Shown piece after piece: positions 45,198-54,316 of a stretch of DNA of 64,000 nucleotides. Below the pieces are notes generated by a model. The model did no database searches. It was not told the origin of the DNA and was given only the letters and a program-made list of their open reading frames with translations. Every line of letters starts with the position of its first letter. Positions within the stretch are counted from its first letter, which is position 1. The stretch covers positions 2,655,584 to 2,719,583 of the forward strand of contig NC_009142.1 of assembly GCF_000062885.1 (NCBI RefSeq), read 5' to 3'. The DNA comes from Saccharopolyspora erythraea NRRL 2338. Its GTDB lineage: Bacteria > Actinomycetota > Actinomycetes > Mycobacteriales > Pseudonocardiaceae. A program made the translations under genes and the position numbers.

Positions 45198-45944
45198 ATG
45201 TGCGCCTCCGATGAACGTTCTCCCCAGGGTGGACGCGCCGGCCTGCTCATGTTGCTCGTGTTCGCCGCCGCAGCGGTCACGTTCCTCGCCATGTCCGTGC
45301 TGGCACTGGTTGTTGCCGCACTCAGTGGCTACGCGGTGCCGGGCGGGGCCGTGCCAGCCGCACCGTTGCTCGTGGCACTCTCGGTTCCCGGCGTGCTGGC
45401 CGCTCTGGTGGCACTTGCGGGTACCGCAGCGTTCGGAGCAGGCCCGCGTACAGGCCGGATCACGCGTGAACTCGCCGTATGCTGGCGCTGGCGAGCTGTC
45501 GGTCACGGTCTGCTCATCGGAGTGGCCGGACTCGTGCTGACGCTGCCCGCCGCAGTGCTGTGGGCTCAATGGGTGGGGCCGGCCCAGGCCGAATCCGCTC
45601 TCGGCGAGGTTTTCCATGGCAGGCAGTTCGGGATACCCGTGGCGGTGGCCGGCTTCCTGGTGGTGTGGCTGCTCGCGCCCATCTACGAGGAAGTGCTCTT
45701 CCGCGGTGTTCTGTGGCGTGCGTTCGAGCACTGGCGGTGGAACATGTGGGGAATCCTGGCCGTCACGACCGTGATCTTCTCCCTCTCGCACCTGGAGCCG
45801 CTGCGTGCTCCGCTGCTCGCTGTCGTTTCGATTCCGGTAGGGCTGGCTCGCCTGCTGACCGGCAATCTGCTCGGATCCATAGTCGCCCACCAGGTGAACA
45901 ACTTGTTGCCGGCGTTGTTCGTGTTTCTGTTGTCCTCGGAGTGA
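45198..45944 (+). CDS. CPBP family intramembrane glutamic endopeptidase
   Basis: A 248-residue membrane protein with about seven helices. The CPBP (Abi) motifs are complete: EEVLFRGVLWRAFEHW (E-E-x-x-x-R), FSLSHLEP (H), and VAHQVNNLLPA (H-x-x-x-N) in the last helices. It belongs to the same superfamily as Rce1 and bacteriocin-immunity proteases; the substrate is not known. GAGG is placed before ATG 45198. It lies 140 bp behind the GH15 frame, on the same strand, and is followed by 240 bp of non-coding DNA. Confidence 0.88.
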   Translation: MCASDERSPQGGRAGLLMLLVFAAAAVTFLAMSVLALVVAALSGYAVPGGAVPAAPLLVALSVPGVLAALVALAGTAAFGAGPRTGRITRELAVCWRWRAVGHGLLIGVAGLVLTLPAAVLWAQWVGPAQAESALGEVFHGRQFGIPVAVAGFLVVWLLAPIYEEVLFRGVLWRAFEHWRWNMWGILAVTTVIFSLSHLEPLRAPLLAVVSIPVGLARLLTGNLLGSIVAHQVNNLLPALFVFLLSSE

Positions 45945-46120
45945 TGGCATGGCCGTGCGCTCCGTCCCGCGCCCCAACGAAATGCCTCCTACTGCGCCGG
46001 GATCCGGGTCTTTTCCGCTAGCGCGAAGCGCGTGCAGTCGGCACTTTCCAGCCGAGTTTTAACACGAGCCCCACAGCCGCACCAGTTCCCTCTGACGGAA
46101 TCGTGATCTCACTTCACCGA

Positions 46121-46133
46121 CGTGGTAACCACG
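46121..46133. promoter_or_regulatory. 13-bp palindrome upstream of HtrA-like gene
   Basis: CGTGGT-A-ACCACG, perfect 6-bp arms with one central base, 50 bp before the preferred start (GTG 46185). A plausible operator. The alternative start GTG 46122 would put it inside the coding sequence. Confidence 0.35.
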
Positions 46134-46184
46134 ACACACTGGGTCGACCGGTTTGGACGTGCCGCTCGCGGGTACCAGGAAAGG

Positions 46185-47189
46185 GTGACCAGGTACTTGT
46201 CAGCGTCTCTACTGCTTGTCTGGCTTCTTGCGATCTCGTCGGGCTGCACTGCCGAGCCCCACAACACCACGCCACCTGCCCCTCAACAAGAGCTTCAGAG
46301 TGCTGACCTGCCCGCCGTCGTCGAGCGGTCTGCGCCGAGCGTGGTCACCGTGAGTGCCGGACAGAGCATGGGGAGTGGAGTCGCGTACCGCGACAACATC
46401 GTTCTGACCAACGCGCACGTGGTGGGGGACAAAGCTCAGGTGGAGATCATCCTCGCCGACGCCACTCGCACCCCAGGCCAGGTTCTGGCCACCGACACCG
46501 TCACGGACCTCGCAGTGGTGCGCACAGAACGCACCGGTCTGCCGCAGATCCACTACCGCACTGAACTGCCTCGCCCGGGTGAAACCGTCATCGCCATCGG
46601 AAGCCCGCTCGGATTCGAGAACACCGTCACAGCCGGCGTCGTCTCGGGACTGCACCGCGAAATCCCCGGATCTGCCAAGCAGACCGAAGCCCTCGTCGAT
46701 CTCATCCAGACCGACGCCTCGATCTCACCTGGGAACTCCGGCGGTGCACTGCTCAACACCCGTGGAGAAGTAGTCGGGATCAACAATGCCTACATGAAGC
46801 CGATCACCGGAGCGGTCTCCATCGGCTTCGCCATACCCACCTCCACCGCAGTGGACGTCGCAGACCAGCTCCTGGAACACGGCAAAGCGACCCATGCCTA
46901 CATCGGTGCGTCACTCGGACGTGTCACTTCAGCACTGGACACCCGACTCGGACTGCCCGTCGACCACGGCGCGATCGTCCTCGCAGTGGATCCGGGCGGA
47001 CCAGCCGCTACCGCCGGAATCCAGCCGGGTGATGTGATCGTGCAGTTCGCGGACAAGCCGGTGCGGACGGTCGAGGACCTGCTGGGCCACATGCGCGGCA
47101 CGGAACCGGGCCAGAACGTGCGAACGACAGTGATCCGCCAGAACCAGGAGCAACAGCTCACCGTCACAATCGGCCAACAGTCCGACTGA
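46185..47189 (+). CDS. HtrA/DegP-like S1C serine protease, lipoprotein
   Basis: About 334 residues. Lipoprotein signal: VTRYLSASLLLVWLLAISSGC with the lipobox Cys in SSGC. Protease domain with the triad His in LTNAHVVG, Asp in DTVTDLAVVR and Ser in ISPGNSGGALLN; one PDZ domain at the end (AIVLAVDPGGPAATAGIQPGDVI, in parts at about 275-330). It should degrade misfolded proteins at the outer face of the membrane, or act in signalling. The GTG at 46185 gives a normal-length signal peptide, with AGGAAAGG at hand; GTG 46122 would add 21 residues. Confidence 0.9.
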   Translation: MTRYLSASLLLVWLLAISSGCTAEPHNTTPPAPQQELQSADLPAVVERSAPSVVTVSAGQSMGSGVAYRDNIVLTNAHVVGDKAQVEIILADATRTPGQVLATDTVTDLAVVRTERTGLPQIHYRTELPRPGETVIAIGSPLGFENTVTAGVVSGLHREIPGSAKQTEALVDLIQTDASISPGNSGGALLNTRGEVVGINNAYMKPITGAVSIGFAIPTSTAVDVADQLLEHGKATHAYIGASLGRVTSALDTRLGLPVDHGAIVLAVDPGGPAATAGIQPGDVIVQFADKPVRTVEDLLGHMRGTEPGQNVRTTVIRQNQEQQLTVTIGQQSD

Positions 47190-47495
47190 CCCAACAACTC
47201 GGCCACGGCTGCCTGTCGAGTATCGATGTACCCCGGATAGAAGAGCATCCGACAAGTGGTGGTGCGGGCTGGGCCACGGTTGTTCCCCCGCTCGGGGCGG
47301 ACCTCTCCGGTGGTGAGGCAGGGCAGCGGCTATCTCTCGTGTTCGTAGGCCGTGATACCGCCGAGGCCCGCTCGTCTCAGCGGCGGGCGTTGGTTTGCCC
47401 GGGCTTGGCGAGCAATGACGGGTTCCACAGATTGCGCCCCAGCAGCGAGCTTGCATTCGCTGCTCGGCGGGCATGAGCGGGCGTAACCTGTATCA
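47190..47495. other. Gap upstream of BCCT gene
   Basis: About 300 bp with no gene supported on either strand. Several short G/C inverted repeats but no T-tract terminator. Promoter for the transporter gene is expected near its end. Confidence 0.4.
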
Positions 47496-47511
47496 GGAGA
47501 GTGTCCTCTCC
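47496..47511. promoter_or_regulatory. Inverted repeat upstream of BCCT gene
   Basis: GGAGAG-TGTC-CTCTCC, perfect 6-bp arms with a 4-base spacer, ending 38 bp before ATG 47550. A possible operator or leader hairpin for osmotic control of the transporter. Confidence 0.35.
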
Positions 47512-47549
47512 CGCGAACTGCTCGGATCCCGTGCGGGACGGTGATTCAC

Positions 47550-49202
47550 ATGATGCGCGAGTACGTGCGGACGCACACCAATCCTCCGGTGTTTCTGGTT
47601 TCGGGTGCGATCGCCGTGGCATTCGTGTTGTGGGGTGTGCTCGCGCCGGGCCATGTCTCGGCGGTGGCGGGTGCTGCCAACAGCTTCATCACGACGTACT
47701 TCGAGTGGCTGTACATCATCGCCGGAACGTTCTTCCTGGTCTTCGTCGTCGTTTTGATGGTCAGCCGGTACGGAGCGGTCAAGTTGGGGCCGCCGGACTC
47801 GACTCCGGAGTACAGCAATCTCGCGTGGTTCGCGATGTTGTTCACCGCGGGGATGGGCATCGGTCTCGTCTTCTACGCAGTGAGCGAACCCGTCACCCAC
47901 TTCCTGACCCCGCCGACAGGGCCGTCCAGGACCGCCGGCGCCGCCGAGAACGCGATGAGCTACACGTTCTTCCACTGGGGGCTGCATCCCTGGGCGATCT
48001 ACATCGTTCTGGGGCTGGCGCTCGGGTATTTCGCGTTCCGCCGCGGTTTGCCCTTGCGCCCGGCGGCTGCCCTGTACCCGTTGCTCGGGGAGCGGATCGA
48101 CGGCTGGATGGGGAACCTGGTCGACATCCTCGCCGTGTTCGGCACCCTGTTCGGACTGGCCACCTCGCTGGGAATCGGCGGTCAGCAGGTGGGGGCCGGG
48201 GTGAGTGCGCTGACCGGTGTCACCAACACGACCACGCTGCAGGTGATCCTCGTGCTGGGCATCACGACGATCGCCGTCGTATCGGTGATGCTGGGCATCG
48301 ACAGAGGCATCCGGCGGCTTTCGCTAGCCAACCTGTGGCTGGCCTTCGGGTTGATGCTGTTCGTGTTCTTCTCCGGTCCGTCCCTTGACCTGCTCAACAC
48401 CGTGGCCGCCAACCTCGGACACTACCTGCAGGGCCTCGCAGGCCTGAGCCTGCAGACGTTCCCCGGCGACAGCGCGGCGCAGGAGTGGCAGGCGTCCTGG
48501 ACCCTGTTCTACTGGGGCTGGTGGATCTCCTGGTCTCCGTTCGTCGGCATGTTCATCGCCCGCATCTCCTACGGTCGCACCATCCGCGCCTTCATCGTCG
48601 GAACTCTGCTCGCGCCGGTCGGTGCGTCGATGGTGTGGCTCACCGTCTTCGGCAATTCCGCTTTGAAGCTGCTTCTGGCCGACCCGAACAACCCGCTTGC
48701 GGAAGCGAGCTCGGAGTCGGCGCTGTTCGTGCTTCTCAAGCAACTACCGGTGGCCGAGGTCCTCGCGCTCGCGGCGTCGGTCGTGGCCATCCTCGTAGTG
48801 GTGTTGTTCTTCGCGACCTCCTCGGATTCGGGATCGTTGGTGGTAGACATCCTCACCAACGGCGGCGACCCCCACCCGAGGTGGCAGCAGAGGCTGTTCT
48901 GGGCAGTGCTGGAAGGTGTGATCGCGGCGGTGCTGCTGCTCGCCGGCGGCGCACGCGGCAGTGACGCCCTGAGCGCGCTGCAAACGGCATCGATCGTTGC
49001 CGGGTTGCCGTTCTGCATCGTTCTCATGTTCCTGTGCTTGGGCTTGGTTCGCGGCTTGCGAACCGAACGGCTGACGTCTGTCGTTCCGCAGCCACCACAG
49101 CCGCTTGAAGACCTGCGTCGCAGTGCGCAGCGCCGCGCTCGGCAGCCGCGGGGCCCGCATCCGGCCGGTGGGCAGCCGCCCTCCTCGCCGAGTGCGTCCT
49201 GA
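47550..49202 (+). CDS. BCCT family osmolyte (betaine/carnitine/choline) transporter
   Basis: About 550 residues, 12 helices. Family landmarks: LFTAGMGIGLVFYAVSEPV (the glycine-rich stretch of helix 3, as in BetP), TLFYWGWWISWSPFVGMF (the Trp box of helix 8) and ARISYGRTIRAFIVGTLLAP. It takes up compatible solutes with Na+ or H+. The tail after residue 510 is short and Pro/Arg-rich, without the long osmosensory C-terminal helix of BetP, so osmotic activation may differ. ATG 47550 or GTG 47541 start; GGTGAT upstream resembles the 3' half of a Shine-Dalgarno sequence. Confidence 0.92.
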   Translation: MMREYVRTHTNPPVFLVSGAIAVAFVLWGVLAPGHVSAVAGAANSFITTYFEWLYIIAGTFFLVFVVVLMVSRYGAVKLGPPDSTPEYSNLAWFAMLFTAGMGIGLVFYAVSEPVTHFLTPPTGPSRTAGAAENAMSYTFFHWGLHPWAIYIVLGLALGYFAFRRGLPLRPAAALYPLLGERIDGWMGNLVDILAVFGTLFGLATSLGIGGQQVGAGVSALTGVTNTTTLQVILVLGITTIAVVSVMLGIDRGIRRLSLANLWLAFGLMLFVFFSGPSLDLLNTVAANLGHYLQGLAGLSLQTFPGDSAAQEWQASWTLFYWGWWISWSPFVGMFIARISYGRTIRAFIVGTLLAPVGASMVWLTVFGNSALKLLLADPNNPLAEASSESALFVLLKQLPVAEVLALAASVVAILVVVLFFATSSDSGSLVVDILTNGGDPHPRWQQRLFWAVLEGVIAAVLLLAGGARGSDALSALQTASIVAGLPFCIVLMFLCLGLVRGLRTERLTSVVPQPPQPLEDLRRSAQRRARQPRGPHPAGGQPPSSPSAS

Positions 49203-49338
49203 ACGAATTCGCCTTCCGGGGCGCGTATTCACGGACTCGCGGGCGTACGGGTTCGCGCCTGTGTTCACCGCAGGTGCTCCGGGCTCGACCGGGAGTGAAA
49301 CCGACTCGCAGGCCCGTTGTTCTCGTGCGCAGCCAGCT

Positions 49339-49617
49339 TCACCTGCTTCCGGGAGTTTTGCCGAACAGCCAGTAGAGCCAGCAGAACGCGCCGATCCCGA
49401 GTGCGGAGCCGATGAAGACCAGGACCGGCACCGCCAGGACGCCCCCGATCATCACGAACAACGCCCCGACGAGGCCGGCGGAGGTGAGTGAGCGAGCTTC
49501 CCGGTCCTTCGCGGGCACGGCCGGTGCCGCGCGAACGAAGGCTGCGAGTCCCGGGTCGTTGGCCTCGAACCAGAGCTCGATTTCCCGCAGCCGTCGCCGC
49601 TCGTACCGCTTCAGCAT
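49339..49617 (-). CDS. DUF3040 small membrane protein (copy 1)
   Basis: A 92-residue protein: an N-terminal basic helix of DUF3040 (MLKRYERRRLREIELWFEAN, then DPGLAAF) followed by two membrane helices. Function unknown. It follows the LapA-like gene by about 50 bp on the same strand; the same two-gene order recurs at 53985-54670 with clear sequence similarity (shared YERRRLREIE-WFEANDPGLAA), so the pair has been duplicated. Confidence 0.83.
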   Translation of the reverse strand: MLKRYERRRLREIELWFEANDPGLAAFVRAAPAVPAKDREARSLTSAGLVGALFVMIGGVLAVPVLVFIGSALGIGAFCWLYWLFGKTPGSR

Positions 49618-49669
49618 GACGACCTCGCACGCTGATGATGCAGATCGGGTGCGCCTTGGCACTCCCGGC

Positions 49670-50026
49670 TCAGTGCTGTGCGGTTCCCCGCGTCCGTGCG
49701 GCGCCTCGCAGTTGCAGGATGCGTGCGGTCGCGACGAGCGCGATCAGCAGCGCGCCACCGAGCGCCGCGAACAGCATCGCGATGCCCAGCGCCAGGGTGC
49801 TTTGGATCCAGAGGAAGTGGACGGTGACGCCTGCGGGATTCTGCATGATGAACACGAGCAGGAACGCCAGCACGATCGCGGCGACGACGACCGCGGCCCA
49901 CAGACCACTGACACGTGTGCGTCCGACCTGTCGCGAGCGGACGCTCGGGTTCTCCGGTGTGGCGGGGCCGGATTCTCCCACGACCCTGTGCTGGCGGATG
50001 TCGTTGAGACGGTCATTGCGTTCCAT
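49670..50026 (-). CDS. LapA-domain (DUF1049) membrane protein (copy 1)
   Basis: A 118-residue protein: a polar N-terminal 45 residues, then two membrane helices with the LapA pattern, VLAFLLVFIMQNPAGVTVHF and LGIAMLFAALGGALLIALVA, and the tail ARILQLRG. The QN-x-x-x-V-x-V-x-F stretch is the family hallmark. These proteins are envelope components of unclear function. AAGGAA before ATG 50026 (an earlier ATG at 50035 lacks spacing). Element A of the repeated TTGC/GCAA motif lies about 110 bp upstream. Confidence 0.85.
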   Translation of the reverse strand: MERNDRLNDIRQHRVVGESGPATPENPSVRSRQVGRTRVSGLWAAVVVAAIVLAFLLVFIMQNPAGVTVHFLWIQSTLALGIAMLFAALGGALLIALVATARILQLRGAARTRGTAQH

Positions 50027-50134
50027 GACGACCATTCCTTCTTGTGCTGTCGGTCTCCGAACTCTTTGCTTGTACCGTCACCGACCGGCAGTCGCCGTCG
50101 GTCGTGCTGTGGCGGCTCTTCGCGGGTACCGGCA

Positions 50135-50153
50135 ATAGCTTGTAGCTGTGCAA
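50135..50153 (-). promoter_or_regulatory. TTGC...GCAA-type element A
   Basis: On the minus strand TTGCACAGCTACAAGCTAT, the least symmetric member of the repeated element. Its flank (AGTCGGCGtcCAT on the minus strand) aligns with that of element C at 55401. Upstream of the LapA-like gene. Confidence 0.4.
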
Positions 50154-50329
50154 GAAAGCATGGACGCCGACTGAAGTGCATCGCAACGAGCACCACCGGC
50201 TGTGTTGGACGCTTCTCGTTGCATCCTCACGGCAAAGTACGACCGGTGTCGAGGCCTGGGTCAACTCGGCATTCGGGCGAGGAGAGGGTGGATGAACCTC
50301 GCTGTGGAGGATGTGGCGGACTCCGCTGC
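50154..50329. other. Short gap between LapA and SPFH genes
   Basis: Less than 200 bp between element A and the stop of the SPFH gene. Nothing further recognised. Confidence 0.3.
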
Positions 50330-51436
50330 TCAGCTTCCTTCGCGGCGCGGCATGGGCTGCGTCGGGAGCATGGGTTCTGCGTTACGTCGGGCAGGCGTGA
50401 TATCCGGTTGGGAGTCGGGTGTCGTGATGTGTCGAGTGGCGTCGGCTTGGGCCGCATCGGCGACCGCCTCCGCGGCTTCCTCAGCCGCGTGAGCCGCGTC
50501 CTCGTCCGCGCGCGTCCCCAGTTCGTCGGACGAGGTTTCGCGGATGGCCCCCGACTTCGGCAGGGACTCGGTGAACGCACGGGATACTCCGTGCAGGGCC
50601 GATGTGACCTCGCTGGGAATGACCCAGAACGTGCTTCCCGGCCCCTGAGCGAGTTGCGGCAGCACGCTGAGGTACTGATAAGCGAGGAGCTTGGGGTCGG
50701 GGTCGTTGCGGTGGACCGCCTGGAACACCTGGTCGATTGCTCGGGACTGGCCTTCGGCTTTGAGGATCTCGGCGGACCTGCCTCCCTCGGCCCGCAGGAC
50801 CGCGGCTTGCTTGTCACCTTCGGCGGTGAGGATCTGGGACTGGCGTTGACCTTCGGCCCCGAGGATCGCGGCGCGCTTGTCGCGCTCGGCGCGCATCTGC
50901 TTTTCCATCGCTTCCTTGATGGTGTGTGGCGGGTCGATGGCCTTGATCTCCACCCGGTTGACGCGCAGTCCCCATTTGCCGGTGGCGTCGTCGAGAACGC
51001 CTCGGAGCTGGCTGTTGATCGTGTCGCGGGAGGTGAGCGTGCGTTCGAGGTCCATCGAGCCGACGACATTGCGCAACGTGGTCACCGTCAGTTGCTCGAC
51101 GGCCTGCAGGTAACTGGCGATCTCGTAGGCGGCGGCGCGTGGATCGGTCACCTGGAAGTACAGCACCGTGTCGATCTCGACGACGAGGTTGTCCTCGGTG
51201 ATGACGGGCTGCGGCGGGAACGAGACGACCTGTTCACGCAGATCGATCTTGGGGTGGACGTGGTCGACGTAGGGGATGACGAAGTTCAGGCCCGGGCGCA
51301 GCGTGCGGTGGTAGCGGCCGAGCCGCTCCACGTTGCGAGCCCGTGCCTGCGGAACGATCCGCACCGCTCGGATCACGGTGAAGACGGCGAGCAATGCGAT
51401 GAGCACACCTGCGATCAGCGCGGCCGAGATTTCCAT
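50330..51436 (-). CDS. SPFH/Band-7 (stomatin-like) membrane protein
   Basis: About 368 residues: an N-terminal membrane helix, a complete SPFH domain (VERLGRYHRTLRPGLNFVIP; DLREQVVSFPPQPVITEDN; VVGSMDLERTLTSRD; GVRVNRVEIK-type strand), a long coiled-coil tail (residues about 180-250, Ala/Glu-rich) and a disordered end. Such proteins make rings and organise membrane microdomains together with NfeD partners. Its ATG 51436 lies two bases after the stop of the NfeD-like gene, with GGAG upstream, so the two are strictly coupled. Confidence 0.92.
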   Translation of the reverse strand: MEISAALIAGVLIALLAVFTVIRAVRIVPQARARNVERLGRYHRTLRPGLNFVIPYVDHVHPKIDLREQVVSFPPQPVITEDNLVVEIDTVLYFQVTDPRAAAYEIASYLQAVEQLTVTTLRNVVGSMDLERTLTSRDTINSQLRGVLDDATGKWGLRVNRVEIKAIDPPHTIKEAMEKQMRAERDKRAAILGAEGQRQSQILTAEGDKQAAVLRAEGGRSAEILKAEGQSRAIDQVFQAVHRNDPDPKLLAYQYLSVLPQLAQGPGSTFWVIPSEVTSALHGVSRAFTESLPKSGAIRETSSDELGTRADEDAAHAAEEAAEAVADAAQADATRHITTPDSQPDITPARRNAEPMLPTQPMPRREGS

Positions 51437-51438
51437 GG

Positions 51439-51870
51439 TCACTCCCGTGGGTAGACGATGGCGGTGGATCCGCTGATCTGCAGGACGTCGACGGTCGTGC
51501 CTTCAGGGATGACCACGGTTTCGTCGAAGCTGTGGGCCGTCCATTCCTCACCGTCGAGACGGATCCGGCCGTCCCACGCGGTCACCTCTCGGACGGTGTA
51601 GGCGGACTTGCCGATGAGCGCGTCGACGCCGAAGCGCTGGGTTTGGGGGCCGACCATGTGCCGTGCCGCGACGGGCCGCACCAGCAGGACGCTCGCCGCG
51701 GAGGCCAGGGCGAAGACCACGAGCTGCACGGGCAGCGGCACACCGAGCGCCGCGAGCCCGGCTGTGATCAGGGCGGCACCGCCCAGCAGTCCGAGCGCCG
51801 CGGTCAGAGTGAAGATCTCCGCGACGCCGAGCGCGACGGCGAGCAACAGCCAGACGAGCCACGCGTCCAT
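51439..51870 (-). CDS. NfeD-like membrane protein (short form)
   Basis: A 143-residue NfeD short form: membrane helices at about residues 4-70 (LLAVALGVAEIFTLTAALGL and following), then an OB-fold domain (LIGKSAYTVREV-type strand, W-x-G-RIRLDGEEW, GTTVDVLQISGSTAIV). It lacks the ClpP-like protease domain of long forms. It should pair with the SPFH protein encoded next. GGAGGAGG stands before ATG 51870. Element B of the repeated motif lies 23 bp upstream of the start. Confidence 0.9.
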   Translation of the reverse strand: MDAWLVWLLLAVALGVAEIFTLTAALGLLGGAALITAGLAALGVPLPVQLVVFALASAASVLLVRPVAARHMVGPQTQRFGVDALIGKSAYTVREVTAWDGRIRLDGEEWTAHSFDETVVIPEGTTVDVLQISGSTAIVYPRE

Positions 51871-51892
51871 GTTCGAGCCTCCTCCCCGACGG

Positions 51893-51913
51893 GTTGCCAG
51901 GCAGACCTTGCAA
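51893..51913 (-). promoter_or_regulatory. TTGC...GCAA-type element B
   Basis: On the minus strand TTGCAAGGTCTGCCTGGCAAC: TTGC/GCAA arms with a 12-base spacer, longer than in the other copies. Directly upstream of the NfeD-SPFH operon. Confidence 0.4.
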
Positions 51914-52141
51914 GGAGGATGTGCTGCACCGCTGCGGTAAACAAGTGTGCTTTTCGGCCAATTGAGCGCTGCCCTCGTTTCCGGATACCTGCAATCAGCG
52001 AGCACGCCGTATCGGTGGTCCACCAAGGAAGCGTGCGAGTGGCGGCTCCGGTGCCGCGCCGCGACTACGCGAGTCAGCGCCTGGTCATTCCGAGGCCACC
52101 TCAGGGTGACGGCTGGGACACTCGCCGCGCCGAAGCGTGGC

Positions 52142-53284
52142 TCACCCGGCCCAGTCGAGGAGTCGTGCCCCGAGGACGGCGGCTTGCAGGGTGAACCGCT
52201 GGGTGGGTTCAGTCGCCGAGTACCCGCTGAGGGTCCGCACCCGGTCGAGGCGGTAGGACACCGCTCGCACGCTCAGGTTCAGCTGATCGGCGGCAGCCTG
52301 GATCGTGCCCCGGTCGAAGTAGGCCGCGAGTGTCTCGATCAGCGGTGCGGCACCACCCCGTGCGCTCTGCAAGGGCGCCAGTACCGTCGCGATGAGGTCC
52401 TCGATCGCGGCGCGGTCCCGCAGCAGCACCTGGAAGACGAGGAAGTCGGTTGATCGGACGACGCGGTCGCGGAAATCGAGTCGGGTGGCGAAGTCGACGC
52501 TGGCGCGGGCCTCCTCGTAGGAGCGGAGCGCTCCTCCCGGGCCGGGGTGGGCGCGTCCGATGCCGACGCGCCATTCACGGTCGGCCGGTAGGGCCTTGGC
52601 GGCCTGGCGGGCGAGCTCGGTGGCAGCCTGCGGCAGAGTGCTGGGAGCGATGCAGACGAACACGCCGTCCTTGGTCGTGAACAACAGCTGCCCGGTGCCG
52701 AATCGCTGGAGCAGGACGGTCTCCACGTCATGCAGGACGTGGGTCGTCTCGTCGATCGGTTCGTCGCTTTTGACGATCGAGACGATGTGCGCCTCGGCGA
52801 GACGGAGCCCGAACCGCTGGGCGCGTTCGGCAAGACTGCCGGGGTCGCCGCGGCCGTAGAAGAGGTCGTCGATGAACTCGCGCCGGGCGGCCTCCTCCTG
52901 CCGTAACGCCAGGTGGTGTGCGTCTTCGTACCCCTCTGTCACCGCGACGATGGCGTCGTTGACCGCTCGAAGGCCGGCGTCGACGCCCCGTGGCGGCTTG
53001 GGCTTGGTCGCCGGCGCGGGTCCGGCTCGCTGCCACGTGGTGCGGGTGGCGGAGAGGTACAGCTCGAGCAGTGCGCGGAGTGCGACGCCGCCTTCGGCCG
53101 CTAGACGCCCCGCTTCGCGGCAGGCTGCGAGTTCGTGGGCGCTCAGCTTCCGGCCGGTGGACAGCACGCCGCTGAGCATCTTCGGGTAGCCCGCGAGGAA
53201 TGGATCATCGGGGGCGTTCTTGCGTGCCCCGCTTGCGGAGGCTCCGGGGCGCGGCGAGTGCGGCCCGCGCACTGCGCTGCTCAT
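52142..53284 (-). CDS. PucR/CdaR-type transcriptional regulator
   Basis: About 380 residues. N-terminal helical sensory region, a middle GGDEF-like-fold region (residues about 165-275, without catalytic motif) and a C-terminal PucR HTH_30 domain: IETLAAYFDRGTIQAAADQLNLSVRAVSYRLDRV. This order is typical of actinobacterial PucR-family activators. Ligand unknown. GGGGAG precedes ATG 53284. Divergent from the MarR gene; a TTGC/GCAA element lies between them. The regulator is a candidate reader of the repeated element. Confidence 0.88.
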   Translation of the reverse strand: MSSAVRGPHSPRPGASASGARKNAPDDPFLAGYPKMLSGVLSTGRKLSAHELAACREAGRLAAEGGVALRALLELYLSATRTTWQRAGPAPATKPKPPRGVDAGLRAVNDAIVAVTEGYEDAHHLALRQEEAARREFIDDLFYGRGDPGSLAERAQRFGLRLAEAHIVSIVKSDEPIDETTHVLHDVETVLLQRFGTGQLLFTTKDGVFVCIAPSTLPQAATELARQAAKALPADREWRVGIGRAHPGPGGALRSYEEARASVDFATRLDFRDRVVRSTDFLVFQVLLRDRAAIEDLIATVLAPLQSARGGAAPLIETLAAYFDRGTIQAAADQLNLSVRAVSYRLDRVRTLSGYSATEPTQRFTLQAAVLGARLLDWAG

Positions 53285-53303
53285 GAGCGCTCCCCTTCGG
53301 GTC

Positions 53304-53321
53304 TTGCGGGCGATGCGCAAC
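53304..53321 (+). promoter_or_regulatory. TTGC...GCAA-type element E
   Basis: TTGCGGGCGATGCGCAAC, arms TTGCG/CGCAA, in the divergent region between the PucR gene (starts 53284) and the MarR gene (53415). Followed by GAAGTG, identical to the flank of element G at 62128. Confidence 0.45.
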
Positions 53322-53414
53322 GAAGTGGTGCCTGTCCAGGCTCGATTGTGTCACGGCGCGGGTGGTGCCAGCATCTATTCGCAGGCTGCGCGCAAGTGGC
53401 CGGACGGAGTAATC

Positions 53415-53975
53415 GTGCCCAAGTTGCCTTCAGCTTCCGATGCGACGGGAGACCCGGTCGCGAATGCGTTCCAGGCCGTCGGACGAGCGATGATCGCTGT
53501 CACCACGCGCAGCCTCGCCGGCTTGGACAGCGACGTCACCCTCCCGCAGTACCGTGCGCTGGTGTCCCTGGTCTCGCTTGGTCCGCAGCGCACGAGCGAC
53601 CTCGCTCAGGAATTGGGTGTCGCCATCTCCACCGCGACGCGGCTGGCCGACAGGCTGGTCTCGAAGGGCCTGGTGACCCGCAGCAGGCACAAAGGCGATC
53701 TTCGGGTGACCTGGTTGGCACTCACCAGTGCGGGTAAGGCGTTGTTGGGAGAGGCGATGCGGCTGCGGCGCGCGGAGATCAGCAAGCTGGCGAGTGCGGC
53801 TTCGGCCGCCACCGGGCACGAGGAGGAGTTGGCTGCGGCGCTCAACGCCTTCGCGGAGGCGGCCCGCGAGCCCGTCGATGCCGAATGGTGGAGCAGGTGG
53901 AGGCAGTGCGACGACGCGGTCGACGGAGTAGTCGTCGCTGACGGCAACACGGGATCGAAACCACGTTCGAGTTGA
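53415..53975 (+). CDS. MarR family transcriptional regulator
   Basis: About 186 residues with a winged helix domain: LPQYRALVSLVSLGPQRTSD, LAQELGVAISTATRLADRLV, KGLVTRSRHKGDLRVTWLAL and dimerisation helices before and after. MarR proteins usually repress neighbouring genes and respond to small phenolic or oxidised ligands. The GTG at 53415 follows CGGAG at six bases. The element at 53304-53321 is a likely operator for this gene. The stop is about 10 bp from the end of the convergent DUF3040 gene. Confidence 0.9.
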   Translation: MPKLPSASDATGDPVANAFQAVGRAMIAVTTRSLAGLDSDVTLPQYRALVSLVSLGPQRTSDLAQELGVAISTATRLADRLVSKGLVTRSRHKGDLRVTWLALTSAGKALLGEAMRLRRAEISKLASAASAATGHEEELAAALNAFAEAAREPVDAEWWSRWRQCDDAVDGVVVADGNTGSKPRSS

Positions 53976-53984
53976 CCCCGGCTG

Positions 53985-54281
53985 CTACCACATCTGAGGG
54001 TGCTCGTGCGGGGAGCCCTGGTCTCCCCGCGAGCCGTAGCGCCATGACAGCCCACCGATACCCAGAGTCACGCCGGTGAAGATCAGGACCGGCGCACTCA
54101 GCACCACGCCGAGTACGAACAGCGCAACACCGGTGACGATGGCTGCTGTGGTCAGGAAGGGCCATCGGTCCGGCGGCCACCTCGCCGGAGCGGTGCCGAC
54201 GTAGGCGGCCAGTCCGGGGTCGTTGGCTTCGAACCAGTACTCGATCTCTCGCAGCCGGCGCCGCTCGTACCAGCTCAGCAT
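53985..54281 (-). CDS. DUF3040 small membrane protein (copy 2)
   Basis: A 98-residue protein, paralogue of 49339-49617: same N-terminal basic helix (WYERRRLREIEYWFEANDPG) and two membrane helices (VTGVALFVLGVVLSAPVLIF). The C-terminus differs (polar, His/Pro-rich). Function unknown. Second gene of the duplicated LapA-DUF3040 pair. Confidence 0.83.
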   Translation of the reverse strand: MLSWYERRRLREIEYWFEANDPGLAAYVGTAPARWPPDRWPFLTTAAIVTGVALFVLGVVLSAPVLIFTGVTLGIGGLSWRYGSRGDQGSPHEHPQMW

Positions 54282-54316
54282 GGCTGTTCTCCCGCCATGG
54301 TGCGTTTCGGCCGGGT